NCBI GenBank assembly: GCA_947627365.1
Contig: CANQVT010000018.1
Coordinates: forward strand, 1 to 46,420
Length of the DNA: 46,420 nucleotides
Direction: 5' to 3'
Source: an uncultured Lachnospiraceae bacterium
GTDB taxonomy: Bacteria > Bacillota > Clostridia > Lachnospirales > Lachnospiraceae
Below, in pieces: positions 35,332 to 44,140 of the stretch. The stretch's first letter is position 1, and every line of letters begins with the position of its first letter. Made by a program: the position numbers and the translations under genes. Under the pieces are notes generated by a model. The model was not told the DNA's origin. It ran no database searches and saw only the letters and a program-made list of their open reading frames with translations.

Positions 35332-35360
35332 TTTACGGGATCAAAATCTGTGAGTATACT
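35332..35360 (+). promoter_or_regulatory. Promoter of the AEC transporter gene
   Basis: TTTACG (35332-35337), 17-bp spacer, TATACT (35355-35360), 31 bases before ATG 35392. Confidence 0.65.
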
Positions 35361-35391
35361 TACAGGAGAAAAAAGAAAAGAGGACCGTGCA

Positions 35392-36306
35392 ATGACCTTT
35401 TTTATCGTGTTTTTCCAGATGCTTTCTCTGCTTATCATGATCGGCGTCGGCTTTTTGGCGACAAAGACCGGCATGGTGGACGACAACACAAACAAGCAGA
35501 TCTCCACATTGATCGTCAACATTTTCAACCCTCTGCTGATCTTCTCCAGCGCCGCCAACTCCATCGGGCAGGTCCCGCTCCATACGCTGCTCCTTGTCAG
35601 TCTGATCGCCGCCGGAATGTTTGCCTTCTTCATCGTCGTCGGAATGATCCTCACGCCGTTTTTTGACAAGGATCTGATGCAGCGGAAGGTCTACCAGCTC
35701 ATGTTCGTCTTCTCCAATCTCGGCTTTATCGGTATCCCCGTCGTGTCGAGCATACTCGGCGCGCAGTACGTCGTCTATGTCACAGAATTTATTCTCATCT
35801 ATACGGTGCTTTTCTACACGTACGGCATCGCGCTGATGGACGGCAAATTCTCCGTCTCGTCCCTGAAGTCCATGCTCAACTCCGGGACCGTGTTCGGTGT
35901 GGCCGCCCTGATCGTCATCCTCTTTGAGATCCCGCTGCCGGATTTCGTCAAATCGGCCGCCTCCTATCTCGGCAACGCGACCACGCCGCTCTCGCTGATC
36001 TGCGTCGGCTACACGCTCGCCAACGCGGACATCCGCAAGATTCTTTGCAATGGGAAACTGTATCTCTTTTCCGCAGTCAAACTGCTTGTCCTGCCGCTGC
36101 TCCTGCTGCCGCTCGTCCGACTGGTCACGCAGGACGCCGGAATCATCGCAGTGTGCATGATCATGTTCGGCATGCCGGTCGGCAACATGCCTCTGATGAT
36201 CGGCACAAAAAAAGGAATCGACTGCACGAACTGCAGCGCTGCCATCATTATGACAACCGTGCTGTGCGTGCTGACGATTCCCATCCTGCTCACCGTGGCG
36301 GGGTGA
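35392..36306 (+). CDS. AEC-family (auxin efflux carrier-like) transporter
   Basis: A 304-residue membrane transporter with about ten hydrophobic segments in two inverted halves. The N-terminal MLSLLIMIGVGFLATKTGM and the region MFGMPVGNMPLMIG near the C-terminus are typical of AEC carriers, which in bacteria often move small dicarboxylates. The substrate is unknown. ATG 35392 with AGAGGA upstream is chosen over the in-frame start at 35350, which lies upstream of the likely transcription start. Its last codons are part of an imperfect direct repeat (36291-36400). Confidence 0.88.
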   Translation: MTFFIVFFQMLSLLIMIGVGFLATKTGMVDDNTNKQISTLIVNIFNPLLIFSSAANSIGQVPLHTLLLVSLIAAGMFAFFIVVGMILTPFFDKDLMQRKVYQLMFVFSNLGFIGIPVVSSILGAQYVVYVTEFILIYTVLFYTYGIALMDGKFSVSSLKSMLNSGTVFGVAALIVILFEIPLPDFVKSAASYLGNATTPLSLICVGYTLANADIRKILCNGKLYLFSAVKLLVLPLLLLPLVRLVTQDAGIIAVCMIMFGMPVGNMPLMIGTKKGIDCTNCSAAIIMTTVLCVLTIPILLTVAG

Positions 36307-36400
36307 ATTCGTTTGCACATCATGAACCTCACCGTAACGGCCAGAAGCATTCTTACACCGTGGCGGGATGAATCCCATTTGCGAACAATGAGCTTCACCG
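36291..36400. repeat. Imperfect 44-bp direct repeat at a convergent gene junction
   Basis: CACCGTGGCGGGGTGAAT...CACCG (36291-36334) recurs at 36356-36400 as CACCGTGGCGGGATGAAT...CACCG. Copy 1 includes the stop of the AEC gene; copy 2 runs into the stop of hslO. A local duplication of the gene end is the simplest explanation. Confidence 0.75.
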
Positions 36401-37273
36401 GCTGCTGCGTTTCAGCAGCTCCCGCAGCTCATCCGTCGTCACCTGATATTTTTTGTCGCAGAAATGGCAGTTCACCTCGACCGGCTCCCCGTCGTCGATC
36501 ATCTCCTGCAGGTCCTTGCGCCCGATGCTGATCAGCGCGCGCTCGATGCGCTCACGCGAGCAGTCGCAGCGGTACTGCGCCGGGATCGTATCGTTGATCT
36601 CCAGGCCGAACTCGCCCAGCAGCTCCTCGAGGATCTGTTCCGGCGTCATTCCCCGATCCAACAGAGACGTCACGGAAGTCACTTCAGAGAGCTTCTGCTC
36701 CAGACGCGCGACGAGCTCCTCTGGCGCGAACGGCATGAGCTGAATGATAAATCCGCCTGCCTGGCGCACCGTGTTGCCGCGATCCAGCAGCACACCGAGT
36801 CCAACCGAAGACGGCACCTGCTCCGACATCGCGAAATAGTAGGTCAGGTCGTCCCCAATCTCCCCGGTCTGCAGCTCGCACTGGCCGATGTACGGCTCCT
36901 TCATGCCGAGATCCTTGATCACGTTCAGGACACCGGTTCCAACCGCGCCGCCGACATCGAGCTTGCCCTTGTCGTTCGCGTGCAGGAGCACCTCCGGATT
37001 CTGCACATAGCCCTTCACATTCGCAGAAGAGTCCGCCGTGACCGTGATCCCGCCGATCGGCCCGTCTCCCTTGATCTGCAGCGTGAGCAGGTCCTTCTCG
37101 CCCTTCATCATCGCACCCATCATCGCGCCCGCCGTTAGAAGCCGCCCCAGCGCCGCCGTCGCCACAGGGCTTGTGTTGTGAAATCCCCGCGCTGTCTCCA
37201 CAGTCTCTCTCGTCGTCGCCGCGAACGCGCGGATCTGGCTGTCCGCCGCCGTCGCCCTCACAATGTAATCCAT
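36395..37273 (-). CDS. hslO: Redox-regulated chaperone Hsp33
   Basis: Cytoplasmic holdase chaperone activated by oxidation. The 292 residues show the N-terminal chaperone fold (GFHNTSPVATAALGRLL, GDGPIGGITVTAD) and a C-terminal zinc redox switch with four cysteines in CDC and CHFC arrangement. ATG 37273 has AAAGGAA upstream. It converges with the AEC gene, with 88 bases between stops. Confidence 0.96.
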   Translation of the reverse strand: MDYIVRATAADSQIRAFAATTRETVETARGFHNTSPVATAALGRLLTAGAMMGAMMKGEKDLLTLQIKGDGPIGGITVTADSSANVKGYVQNPEVLLHANDKGKLDVGGAVGTGVLNVIKDLGMKEPYIGQCELQTGEIGDDLTYYFAMSEQVPSSVGLGVLLDRGNTVRQAGGFIIQLMPFAPEELVARLEQKLSEVTSVTSLLDRGMTPEQILEELLGEFGLEINDTIPAQYRCDCSRERIERALISIGRKDLQEMIDDGEPVEVNCHFCDKKYQVTTDELRELLKRSSR

Positions 37274-37328
37274 ACTCTGTCTGTTCCTTTCTCCGTTTGT
37301 CTTGTCTAAAACGGGTCATCCTTCTTAT

Positions 37329-38183
37329 CTACACGATCCTGGCCAGCCCCAACACAATCCCGGCCGCAACGCTGATCACCGCCAGCAAGACCGTCAGCGC
37401 CAGATTTTCCTTCAGACTCCGATTCTCCCGAAAGAGCACCAGAAGCCCCGTTCCCGTACCGCACAGAAGCCCTGCAAACAGTCCCGTCTGGCTCAGCACG
37501 CCCTCCAAAAACAGCTCCGTCACCAGAACGGAAGCCGCGCAATTCGGAATCATGCCAATGACTGCAGCGACAAGCGCCTCGAGTCCCGAAAATTTCACCA
37601 GACTTTCGGCCAGTCCGGAGGATGCGAAGCGCTCCAACCCAAAGCCCAGCATAAGCGAGATCAGAAACAGGAACAGCGCCGTTTTCAGGGTATGATTCAG
37701 TGCCGAATACCAGATTCCATGATGCTCGCACCCGCAGTGTCCGTGCTCGCACATATCCATATGCTCCGGGATCGGACCCCGCCGTCCCAGAATCGTTTCC
37801 AGAGTAAAATCAACTAACATACCCGCGACAGTCGCCACGACCGCTTTCACCGCCAGAATTTTTGCGATCGTCACTCCGTCCGCTCCCTGCGCGAGCATGA
37901 CCGGCAGCATCTCGTCCGAGGTCGCCAGAAACACGGAGAGAAGCGTACCTGGCGATACCACTCCGCCCGCGAACAATCCGGCGGCGGCGGCAGCAAACCC
38001 GCACTGCGGAATCGTCCCGATCAGGCTGCCGAGAAACGGCCCCGCCTTCCCGGCGCGGTATATCATTTGCTTTGTCTTTACGCTCATCCTGTGTTCCGTG
38101 TACTCCACCGCAAGGTAGGACAGGTACAAAAATGGCAGCAGTTTCAGGCAGTCGATCACGCTGTCCAACATAATTTCCCGCAT
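37329..38183 (-). CDS. Putative manganese/arsenic-type efflux permease
   Basis: A 284-residue membrane protein with two related halves, each containing a signature loop: GTIPQCGFAAAAAG (N-half) and GMIPNCAASVLVTELF (C-half). A His/Cys-rich hydrophilic stretch between them (HMDMCEHGHCGCEHHG) could bind metal. This pattern fits the family annotated as putative manganese transporter or arsenic efflux. Substrate is unproven. ATG 38183 is preferred: AAAGGA precedes it and the protein then starts near the first membrane segment. Confidence 0.78.
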   Translation of the reverse strand: MREIMLDSVIDCLKLLPFLYLSYLAVEYTEHRMSVKTKQMIYRAGKAGPFLGSLIGTIPQCGFAAAAAGLFAGGVVSPGTLLSVFLATSDEMLPVMLAQGADGVTIAKILAVKAVVATVAGMLVDFTLETILGRRGPIPEHMDMCEHGHCGCEHHGIWYSALNHTLKTALFLFLISLMLGFGLERFASSGLAESLVKFSGLEALVAAVIGMIPNCAASVLVTELFLEGVLSQTGLFAGLLCGTGTGLLVLFRENRSLKENLALTVLLAVISVAAGIVLGLARIV

Positions 38184-38290
38184 GAGATCATCTTTCCTTT
38201 CAGTTTCTAAACCATACCACACCAGTTCGCGTTTGTCTATGAAAAACAGACCAAAACACAAAAAAGTTCGATGATCTGAGAGCAGTCCGA

Positions 38291-38320
38291 TTGACGATGA
38301 AGCTTTTCTTATGTTATGAT
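38291..38320 (+). promoter_or_regulatory. Promoter of the NHLP-type exporter pair
   Basis: TTGACG (38291-38296), 18-bp spacer, TATGAT (38315-38320), 54 bases before ATG 38374. Confidence 0.6.
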
Positions 38321-38373
38321 AAAATGCAAACGGAAATATGATTTTTCAAATGATTCTGGGAAGGGGAACGGCT

Positions 38374-40500
38374 ATGAAAGTACCGGTTATCATTCAGATG
38401 CACACCGGGGAGAACGGGGCGGCGGCCCTGTCCATGATATTGGCTTATTACAGGAAATATCTCCCACTGTCGGCTGTGCGCGAGAAGTGTCTTACTTCCA
38501 GAAACGGTTCCACGCCCGCGCAGCTGCTTCAGGCTGCCGAAGGATTCGGGCTGAAGGGCTCCGTCCGCAAGGCGGGATTGTCCGAGCTGAAGAAGATGCC
38601 ATTGCCCGCCATCGCAAGCTGGAACAAAAAATATTATGTGGTAGTCTGCGCGTTCCGGGGCGGCAATGTCTACGTCAACGACCCTTCCGGCGGCGCATAC
38701 GCCGTGACGGAGGAGCGTTTCGAGCGTTCCTTTTCCGGTTCTGTGATTGCTCTGGAGCCGGGGCCCGATTTCCGGCCCGAGGGACGCCGGGAACCGATAT
38801 GGAACATGCTGTGGCGCCGACTGCATTCGGGCAGCCGCTCCCTTCTCGCAATCTTTTTGCTGCACGCGCTTGGCACGGCGGCGCATCTGGTCCTGCTGGA
38901 GCTGAGCCGGCGTATGCTGGATCAGGTCATGGGCGGGGAACATCGGGAGCTCTATCTCCCCCTGCTGATTGGCATGGGGGCAGCGCTGCTTGTCGGCACT
39001 GCTCTGTCCCTCCTTGAGACCATACATACCTACCGGATCGGCCGCAAGATGGCGGCGGAGTCCGGCGGCAGACTTTTCCGGCAGATGTTGGATCTGCCCA
39101 TGAGCTTCTATGAGCAGCACTTTGCAGGCGATATCCTTGACCGCATGGAGAAGAATTCCCGCCTGGACTATTCCCTGCTGCGCACGATCCTTCCCACGGT
39201 CATCGACACGGCGAGCCTCGTCTTTTATCTCGCCATGCTGCTGTTCTACGACCCGCTGATGGCATTGCTCTGCCTTGCCGTGGAGGTGATCTATATCCTT
39301 GTAAGCCTCTGGCTTCAGAGGCGGATCGCCATCCAGTCGCGCAGCCTGAGCACCAGCGCAAGCGCCGTGAACACTTCCCTGCTCAACGGTTTCAACACCA
39401 TCGAGACAATCAAGTCCATCGGCTCGGAGAAGGCGTTCTTCTCCCTCTGGAGCTCTTCGCAAACCAGTATGCAGGAAAAGAGCGCGCGTATGGATCGCAT
39501 GAAGGCGCTGTCCGGATTCCTGGGAAGCAGCCACAATGTGATCTCCTCCGCCTGCCTTCTGTTCGTAGGCGCCATTCTGATCATCAGGGGGCAGTTCACC
39601 ATGGGTATGCTGGCTACGTTCCAGTCAGTGCTCGGCAACGTTCGGAGAAACCTCAGCTCACTGGTATCCACCTCCAACGACCTGACGAGCCGCCGCACTG
39701 ATATCGAGCGTGTGGAGGACATGTTGGAACAGGAGCCGGAGCCGACGATTCTGCTGCAAGATGAATCCCAGGCGCAGAAGCTCTCCGGCGACATAGCAAT
39801 CGACCACGTCACTTTCCGCTATAATCCAGGTGACCGGCCGGCGGTAGATGACCTGTCCCTGCACATAAAGCCAGGACAAATGGTAGCTTTAGTCGGCTCG
39901 ACAGGCTGCGGCAAGAGCACGCTCATGAAGCTCATCGCCGGTCTCTGCAGGGCGGATGGCGGAAGTATTCTCTACGACGGACTGCGCCGGGACGAAATCC
40001 CAGACGTGACCTTCCACTCCTCGCTCGCGTGCGTGGATCAGGAGATCACTGTGTTCAATGACACGCTCTCCGCCAATCTGAAAATGTGGGACGCGACGAT
40101 CGAGAATTTCGAGATGATCCTCGCTGCGCGCGACGCCCAGATCCATGACCGCGTCATCTCAGCTCCGGGCGGCTACGACGCGACGGTCTATGAGAACGGA
40201 CGCAACTTCTCCGGCGGAGAGCTGCAGCGTTTGGAGCTTGCCCGAGCCCTGAGCCAGGATCCCACGGTCCTGCTTCTGGACGAATTCACTTCCGCCCTGG
40301 ACGCTCTCACGGAGGAGAAGGTCTTCCGGGCGATCCGCGATAAAGGGACGACCTGCATCCTGGCGGCGCACCGTTTCTCCACCGTGGTGGAATGCGACTG
40401 GATTGTCGTGATGGAAAAGGGCCGCATCGCGGAGCAAGGCACGCACGAAGAACTGTATCACGCCAACGGCTTGTACCGCCGGTTGGTGGATTTGCAATAG
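38374..40500 (+). CDS. NHLP-type ABC exporter subunit 1 with degenerate C39 peptidase domain
   Basis: A 708-residue ABC exporter: C39-like domain (about 1-130), six-helix membrane domain (about 150-430), nucleotide-binding domain (about 470-708; Walker A GSTGCGKST, signature NFSGGE, Walker B LLLDEFTSALD, H-loop AAHRFS). In active C39 domains the motif is QMxxxECGAA; here it is QMHTGENGAA, so the catalytic Cys is Asn14. The usual catalytic His also seems replaced (KKYYVVV); the Asp in VNDPSGG remains. The domain may bind but not cleave a leader. ATG 38374 follows AAGGGG. A second exporter gene starts 10 bases after its stop, as in nitrile-hydratase-leader-peptide clusters; no HlyD-like partner or precursor was found. 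Confidence 0.85.
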   Translation: MKVPVIIQMHTGENGAAALSMILAYYRKYLPLSAVREKCLTSRNGSTPAQLLQAAEGFGLKGSVRKAGLSELKKMPLPAIASWNKKYYVVVCAFRGGNVYVNDPSGGAYAVTEERFERSFSGSVIALEPGPDFRPEGRREPIWNMLWRRLHSGSRSLLAIFLLHALGTAAHLVLLELSRRMLDQVMGGEHRELYLPLLIGMGAALLVGTALSLLETIHTYRIGRKMAAESGGRLFRQMLDLPMSFYEQHFAGDILDRMEKNSRLDYSLLRTILPTVIDTASLVFYLAMLLFYDPLMALLCLAVEVIYILVSLWLQRRIAIQSRSLSTSASAVNTSLLNGFNTIETIKSIGSEKAFFSLWSSSQTSMQEKSARMDRMKALSGFLGSSHNVISSACLLFVGAILIIRGQFTMGMLATFQSVLGNVRRNLSSLVSTSNDLTSRRTDIERVEDMLEQEPEPTILLQDESQAQKLSGDIAIDHVTFRYNPGDRPAVDDLSLHIKPGQMVALVGSTGCGKSTLMKLIAGLCRADGGSILYDGLRRDEIPDVTFHSSLACVDQEITVFNDTLSANLKMWDATIENFEMILAARDAQIHDRVISAPGGYDATVYENGRNFSGGELQRLELARALSQDPTVLLLDEFTSALDALTEEKVFRAIRDKGTTCILAAHRFSTVVECDWIVVMEKGRIAEQGTHEELYHANGLYRRLVDLQ

Positions 40501-40510
40501 AGGTGATCCC

Positions 40511-42682
40511 ATGAGTAGTATATTTACCGACCTTATTTTAGAACGTGACCGTATCGATACGCGCCTGATGGAGGAGGCGAACACCTCCCTGCGCGACAAC
40601 ATTCCTTCCTCCGCCGGCGCGGACCGGATCGTGCAGACGGAAGCGGCGCTGCGCTGTATTCTGGATCGCTTCGACATCACACCCGAGCCCGTCCGCCACT
40701 GCGACAGCATCGGCGAGCTGATGGACTGTGTGCTGGATCCCCTGTGCATCATGTATGAGCCGTGTGATCTGCGGGAATCAGACTGGAAACGACGGACCGT
40801 TCACATGCTCGGCTTCCTGGGAGACGGGACCGCTGTGGCTCTTTTCCCGACGGTAGGAGGCTATCGCTACGTGTGCCCGTCGACCGGCAGAAAAGGCCGC
40901 GTCACGAAAAACACGGCTCTCGAACCAACCGCCTACGTGATCTACCGTCCTCTTCCGGAGGGCAAGCTTTCCTTGCCACGCTTTTTCCGGCTTCTGTTTG
41001 CCCTGCTCTCTCCCGCCGACTACGTGCCTGTCGCCGCGGCGATCGGCGTCATTACGCTGCTCGGACTCGTGGCTCCCTCGCTCAACCGCCGGGTGCTGAA
41101 CCAGCTGGTTCCCCTCGGGTCCGCGGCCTGGCCGAAGCTTACCTCGGCAGCCGTCCTGTTCATCTCCACAGGCCTGCTGCGCGCGGCGCTCACCGTCGTC
41201 AAGACGCTCATGCTCAACACCGTCAAGCGGAACGTCAGCATTCAGGTGCAGGCCGCCGTCGTGTCGCGCATCCTGTTCCTACCGGACGCCTATTTCAAAA
41301 ATCTGTCGGCCGGAAAGCTGTCCAGGCGTATCCAGAACAGCCGCACGCTCGCAGAAAAGCTCACCGACATGGTAATGAACACGTCGGTCACAGCCGTCTT
41401 TTCTCTGGTCTATATCCCCCAGATGGCGCGCTTTGCCCCGTCCCTGTATATCCCGGCGCTGTTGATCCTCGCCGCGCAGCTTGCGTTCAGTATCTTCGCA
41501 TCTGCAGTGTACGCCAAAAACACGCTGGCGAGCAATGAGTTGTCCATGGAGGAGAACGGCTTCGTCTACGCGGCGGTACGCGGCATCCAGAAGCTGAAGA
41601 CCTCGGGCGCCGTCAAGCGTGTCTACGCGAAATGGGCGGAGCTCTATCGGAGAAGGCTGGTATACAACCTTGACCCGCCAGGCATTGTGAAGCTGCGGAG
41701 CCAGCTCATCGCTTTCATCTCATCCTTCGGCACGGTTCTGATCCTGTCTGTGGCGATCCCATCGGGCGTCACCCGGCCGGATTACATCGCCTTCACCGCC
41801 TCCTACGGACTGATCGTCACAGCCGTCACGGAGCTGATGAGCGTGATCGACAGCCTCTTTTCCCTGCAGTCGCTGCTGAACAATCTGAAACCGCTCTTCG
41901 AGGCGGAGCCGGAGCAGACGCGCAGCCAGGAATACGTGAAGGAGTTGTCCGGCCGCGTGCAGCTGGAGAACATTCATTTCGCCTATGAGGGCGCACGCAC
42001 GGAATGCCTGAAGGGCGTCTCTCTTTCCATCCGAAAGGGAGAAAAAGTTGCCATCGTAGGGGAAAGCGGCTGCGGCAAGAGCACCTTGCTTCGCATCCTC
42101 ATGGGGATGGAAGCGCCGTCCGCAGGCTGCGTTTACTATGACGGGCGTCCGCTCCCCTCCCTCAACAAGCGTTCTCTTCGCCGCCACATCGGCTCCGTGT
42201 TCCAGTTCAGCCAGGTCATGCCAGGCTCCATTCAGGCGAACATCGCGTTCGGCGCGCCGGACATCACGGAGGAAGCGATCTGGGACGCCGCCGGGAAGGC
42301 ACAGATCGAGGAGCTGATCCGCTCCCTGCCGCTCGGCATGGACACCGAAATCTCCGAATCCCGCGGCGGCGGCTTCTCCGGAGGCCAAAAGCAGTGCATT
42401 CTCCTGGCGCGGGCCTTCGCCGGAAAGCCCTCTCTGCTCGTCCTGGACGAGGCTACCTCTGCGCTGGACAATGTGACACAGAAGAAGGTGCTGGACGCGA
42501 TCACGGCGCTTCGAGCCACGGTCATCATGGTCGCCCATCGGCTCTCCACCGTCAAGGACTGCGACCGCATCATCATGCTGGCGGACGGAAAGATCGCAGA
42601 ACAGGGGAACTATGAGGAATTGATAGAGAAGAACGGGCTCTTCGCCGAGCTTGTGCGCAAGCAGCTGCAGGCGGAGGCATAA
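40511..42682 (+). CDS. NHLP-type ABC exporter subunit 2
   Basis: A 723-residue ABC exporter without a C39 domain. Residues 1-150 form a soluble N-terminal region seen in the second transporter of NHLP-type pairs; then a six-helix membrane domain (about 165-440) and a nucleotide-binding domain (about 475-715; GESGCGKST, GGGFSGGQKQC, LLVLDEATSALD, VAHRLS). It probably works with the upstream subunit. AGAGGTG precedes ATG 40511. It ends 178 bases from the convergent reverse transcriptase gene. Confidence 0.88.
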   Translation: MSSIFTDLILERDRIDTRLMEEANTSLRDNIPSSAGADRIVQTEAALRCILDRFDITPEPVRHCDSIGELMDCVLDPLCIMYEPCDLRESDWKRRTVHMLGFLGDGTAVALFPTVGGYRYVCPSTGRKGRVTKNTALEPTAYVIYRPLPEGKLSLPRFFRLLFALLSPADYVPVAAAIGVITLLGLVAPSLNRRVLNQLVPLGSAAWPKLTSAAVLFISTGLLRAALTVVKTLMLNTVKRNVSIQVQAAVVSRILFLPDAYFKNLSAGKLSRRIQNSRTLAEKLTDMVMNTSVTAVFSLVYIPQMARFAPSLYIPALLILAAQLAFSIFASAVYAKNTLASNELSMEENGFVYAAVRGIQKLKTSGAVKRVYAKWAELYRRRLVYNLDPPGIVKLRSQLIAFISSFGTVLILSVAIPSGVTRPDYIAFTASYGLIVTAVTELMSVIDSLFSLQSLLNNLKPLFEAEPEQTRSQEYVKELSGRVQLENIHFAYEGARTECLKGVSLSIRKGEKVAIVGESGCGKSTLLRILMGMEAPSAGCVYYDGRPLPSLNKRSLRRHIGSVFQFSQVMPGSIQANIAFGAPDITEEAIWDAAGKAQIEELIRSLPLGMDTEISESRGGGFSGGQKQCILLARAFAGKPSLLVLDEATSALDNVTQKKVLDAITALRATVIMVAHRLSTVKDCDRIIMLADGKIAEQGNYEELIEKNGLFAELVRKQLQAEA

Positions 42683-42713
42683 AAAACACTCCGGATGTCT
42701 GACACCCGGAGTG
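42681..42713 (-). terminator. Terminator downstream of the reverse transcriptase and structured RNA
   Basis: CACTCCGG/CCGGAGTG stem (42687-42694 with 42706-42713). On the minus strand six T follow, so it ends transcripts coming from the reverse transcriptase side. On the plus strand no T-run follows. Confidence 0.75.
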
Positions 42714-42716
42714 CTA

Positions 42717-42846
42717 TAAAAAGGAGGGAAGACATTCATGTGGACGAATGTTTCATGGCGTCACAGACCGGCGGCCGCCTGCAAAGCCTTTTTGTGCCGG
42801 ACCATTCCGCCCTCTGCAGGCGCGCGTAAGCGCACCCTCCTTTTTA
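42717..42846 (-). ncRNA. Structured RNA candidate adjacent to the reverse transcriptase gene
   Basis: A perfect 12-bp inverted repeat, TAAAAAGGAGGG (42717-42728) with CCCTCCTTTTTA (42835-42846), closes a 106-base interior. Inside are an 8-pair hairpin (42730-42737 with 42746-42753), an 8-bp stem CGCCTGCA/TGCAGGCG (42776-42783 with 42815-42822) and GCGC/GCGC (42822-42833). It lies 14 bases after the reverse transcriptase stop and is followed on the minus strand by the terminator at 42681-42713, so it would be the 3' part of that transcript. The strand is inferred; being palindromic, it could also fold from the plus strand. Confidence 0.5.
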
Positions 42847-42851
42847 CCTGA
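42738..42851 (+). CDS. Possible 37-residue peptide after the exporter pair
   Basis: ATG 42738 follows AAGGAGGG by 9 bases, and the frame runs 37 codons to TGA 42849. The peptide starts MWTNVSWRHR, has two Cys and many Arg, and lacks a double-glycine leader or a nitrile-hydratase-like leader. Its ribosome site is one arm of the closing stem and its last codons form the other arm, so translation would be hidden in the folded RNA. It may be real cargo, a regulatory frame, or simply chance within the structured region. Confidence 0.25.
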   Translation: MWTNVSWRHRPAAACKAFLCRTIPPSAGARKRTLLFT

Positions 42852-42860
42852 TGTAATGAT

Positions 42861-44087
42861 TCAGAACAATGTGCTCCAGTCGATCTCAAACCGGCGGTAA
42901 TACACGTTGACGAGGCTTCGATAACCCAATTCATGCATTTTCTCAAAACGGACGCGATAACGGGCGTCCGATTTTTTTCCACTGCCCACGTAACGAATGT
43001 TGAACTGAACCGCGGCGTCGATCTTCCTCAGTCCGTCCGTCTTCGACAGCAACGGCAGAACCCAGCGGCACCAGTTCAGCTCGTGCCGGTTGGCTACGCC
43101 CCCGAAAAACAGGCGCCTGGCATAAAAGATCATCCGGCGCATCGCCTCTTCATCGTCGAGCTCGCCCCGTTTCTTTCGGCGCATGATCCGATCAGCGCGA
43201 AGGCGCAGCTTCCACTTGATCTTTTCCACCGAGCTGTCCGCGATGTCCACGGCGCGCCCGGTCAGCTTCATGCCCAGCACCTCCACAGTGGAGCCGGGAG
43301 GCAGGATCATGCTTTTTTCCTCATGGAGCGAAAGCTTTTTACGGGCCATCTCCTCCATGATGTAGCACTTGTATTCCTCAACCTGCTCCTCTGTGTTCGC
43401 GTAGAGCACAATATCGTCCGCGTAACGGCCGTACAGGACGTGCTTCTTTTGAAAATACCAGTCCATCTCCGAGAGATAGAGATTTTCAAAGAAGCTGGTA
43501 AGCGGCACGCCGGACATGACCGCAGGGCCATCATGAAAAATTCCCCCGGACGGGTGACGGTAGGTACGCCAGTTAAGGAGCCAGCGGAAAAACGCCATGG
43601 TCGCCGGATCGTCCGCAAACAGCGCTTCCAACTGCCCCAGAAGCAGCTCTCCGTCTATGCTGTCTCCGTAGCTTCGTACATCCGTCTTCAGGATGTATTT
43701 GTTCTTCAGTCCCGGCGCAGACTTGAGCCGCATGATCAGATCCGCCACGCGGCGGCCGCTCCGAAAGGAGTATAGATTTCTGGCAAAGACAGAATCGTAT
43801 TTCCTGAGGGTAAAGGCCATCAGCTGCGTCAGCATCAGATTTTCTTTTTTCAGGCTGTACACCAACCGTTTTTTGCCGCTGCGGCTTTTGCGCCGGGCGA
43901 ACTGCATGGGCGGATCAAAATAATAATCCCCCGCTTTCAAGCGCAGGATATCGGCCGTACACTGATCGCTCAGAAGGTAGTTTCTCATGGCGGCCGCATC
44001 TTCCGGCTTGCAGGAAATGGATTCGTCCTTATATGCAAGAAATTTCTCCCGGACCTTCATGTCCAGCATCTCTTCAAAAACGCCCAT
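42861..44087 (-). CDS. Reverse transcriptase of uncertain class
   Basis: A 408-residue RNA-directed DNA polymerase. Catalytic Asp residues are intact: Asp136 in ILKTDVRSYGDS and Asp224/Asp225 in YGRYADDIVLYA. Other motifs: RRKSRSGKKRLVY (early palm), SGVPLTSFFENLYLSEMD (motif 4, shortened compared with the IGNLTSQ or QG forms) and STVEVLGMKL (motif 7). A distinctive C-terminal region follows, with NRHELNWCRWVLPLL and FEKMHELGYRSLVN. No maturase, endonuclease, Cas1 or protease domain is attached, and no group II intron RNA was recognized. ATG 44087 is chosen (AGGAGA 7-10 bases upstream) over ATG 44102. It has its own promoter and is followed by a structured element and a terminator. Confidence 0.88.
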   Translation of the reverse strand: MGVFEEMLDMKVREKFLAYKDESISCKPEDAAAMRNYLLSDQCTADILRLKAGDYYFDPPMQFARRKSRSGKKRLVYSLKKENLMLTQLMAFTLRKYDSVFARNLYSFRSGRRVADLIMRLKSAPGLKNKYILKTDVRSYGDSIDGELLLGQLEALFADDPATMAFFRWLLNWRTYRHPSGGIFHDGPAVMSGVPLTSFFENLYLSEMDWYFQKKHVLYGRYADDIVLYANTEEQVEEYKCYIMEEMARKKLSLHEEKSMILPPGSTVEVLGMKLTGRAVDIADSSVEKIKWKLRLRADRIMRRKKRGELDDEEAMRRMIFYARRLFFGGVANRHELNWCRWVLPLLSKTDGLRKIDAAVQFNIRYVGSGKKSDARYRVRFEKMHELGYRSLVNVYYRRFEIDWSTLF

Positions 44088-44140
44088 GTCCGCTCTCCTC
44101 ATGTCCGTACTGCACCCCGGCCTTGCCGGACAGCAGATTA

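Noticed and set aside
42687..42713. Plus-strand terminator for the exporter operon
   Set aside because: The stem is good but no T-run follows on the plus strand; it fits the minus strand.
42681..44087. Diversity-generating retroelement
   Set aside because: No template/variable repeat pair or C-type-lectin-like target was seen near the RT, and motif 4 differs from DGR RTs.
42861..44087. Group II intron maturase
   Set aside because: No intron RNA domains V/VI or boundary sequences recognized; no maturase or endonuclease domain.
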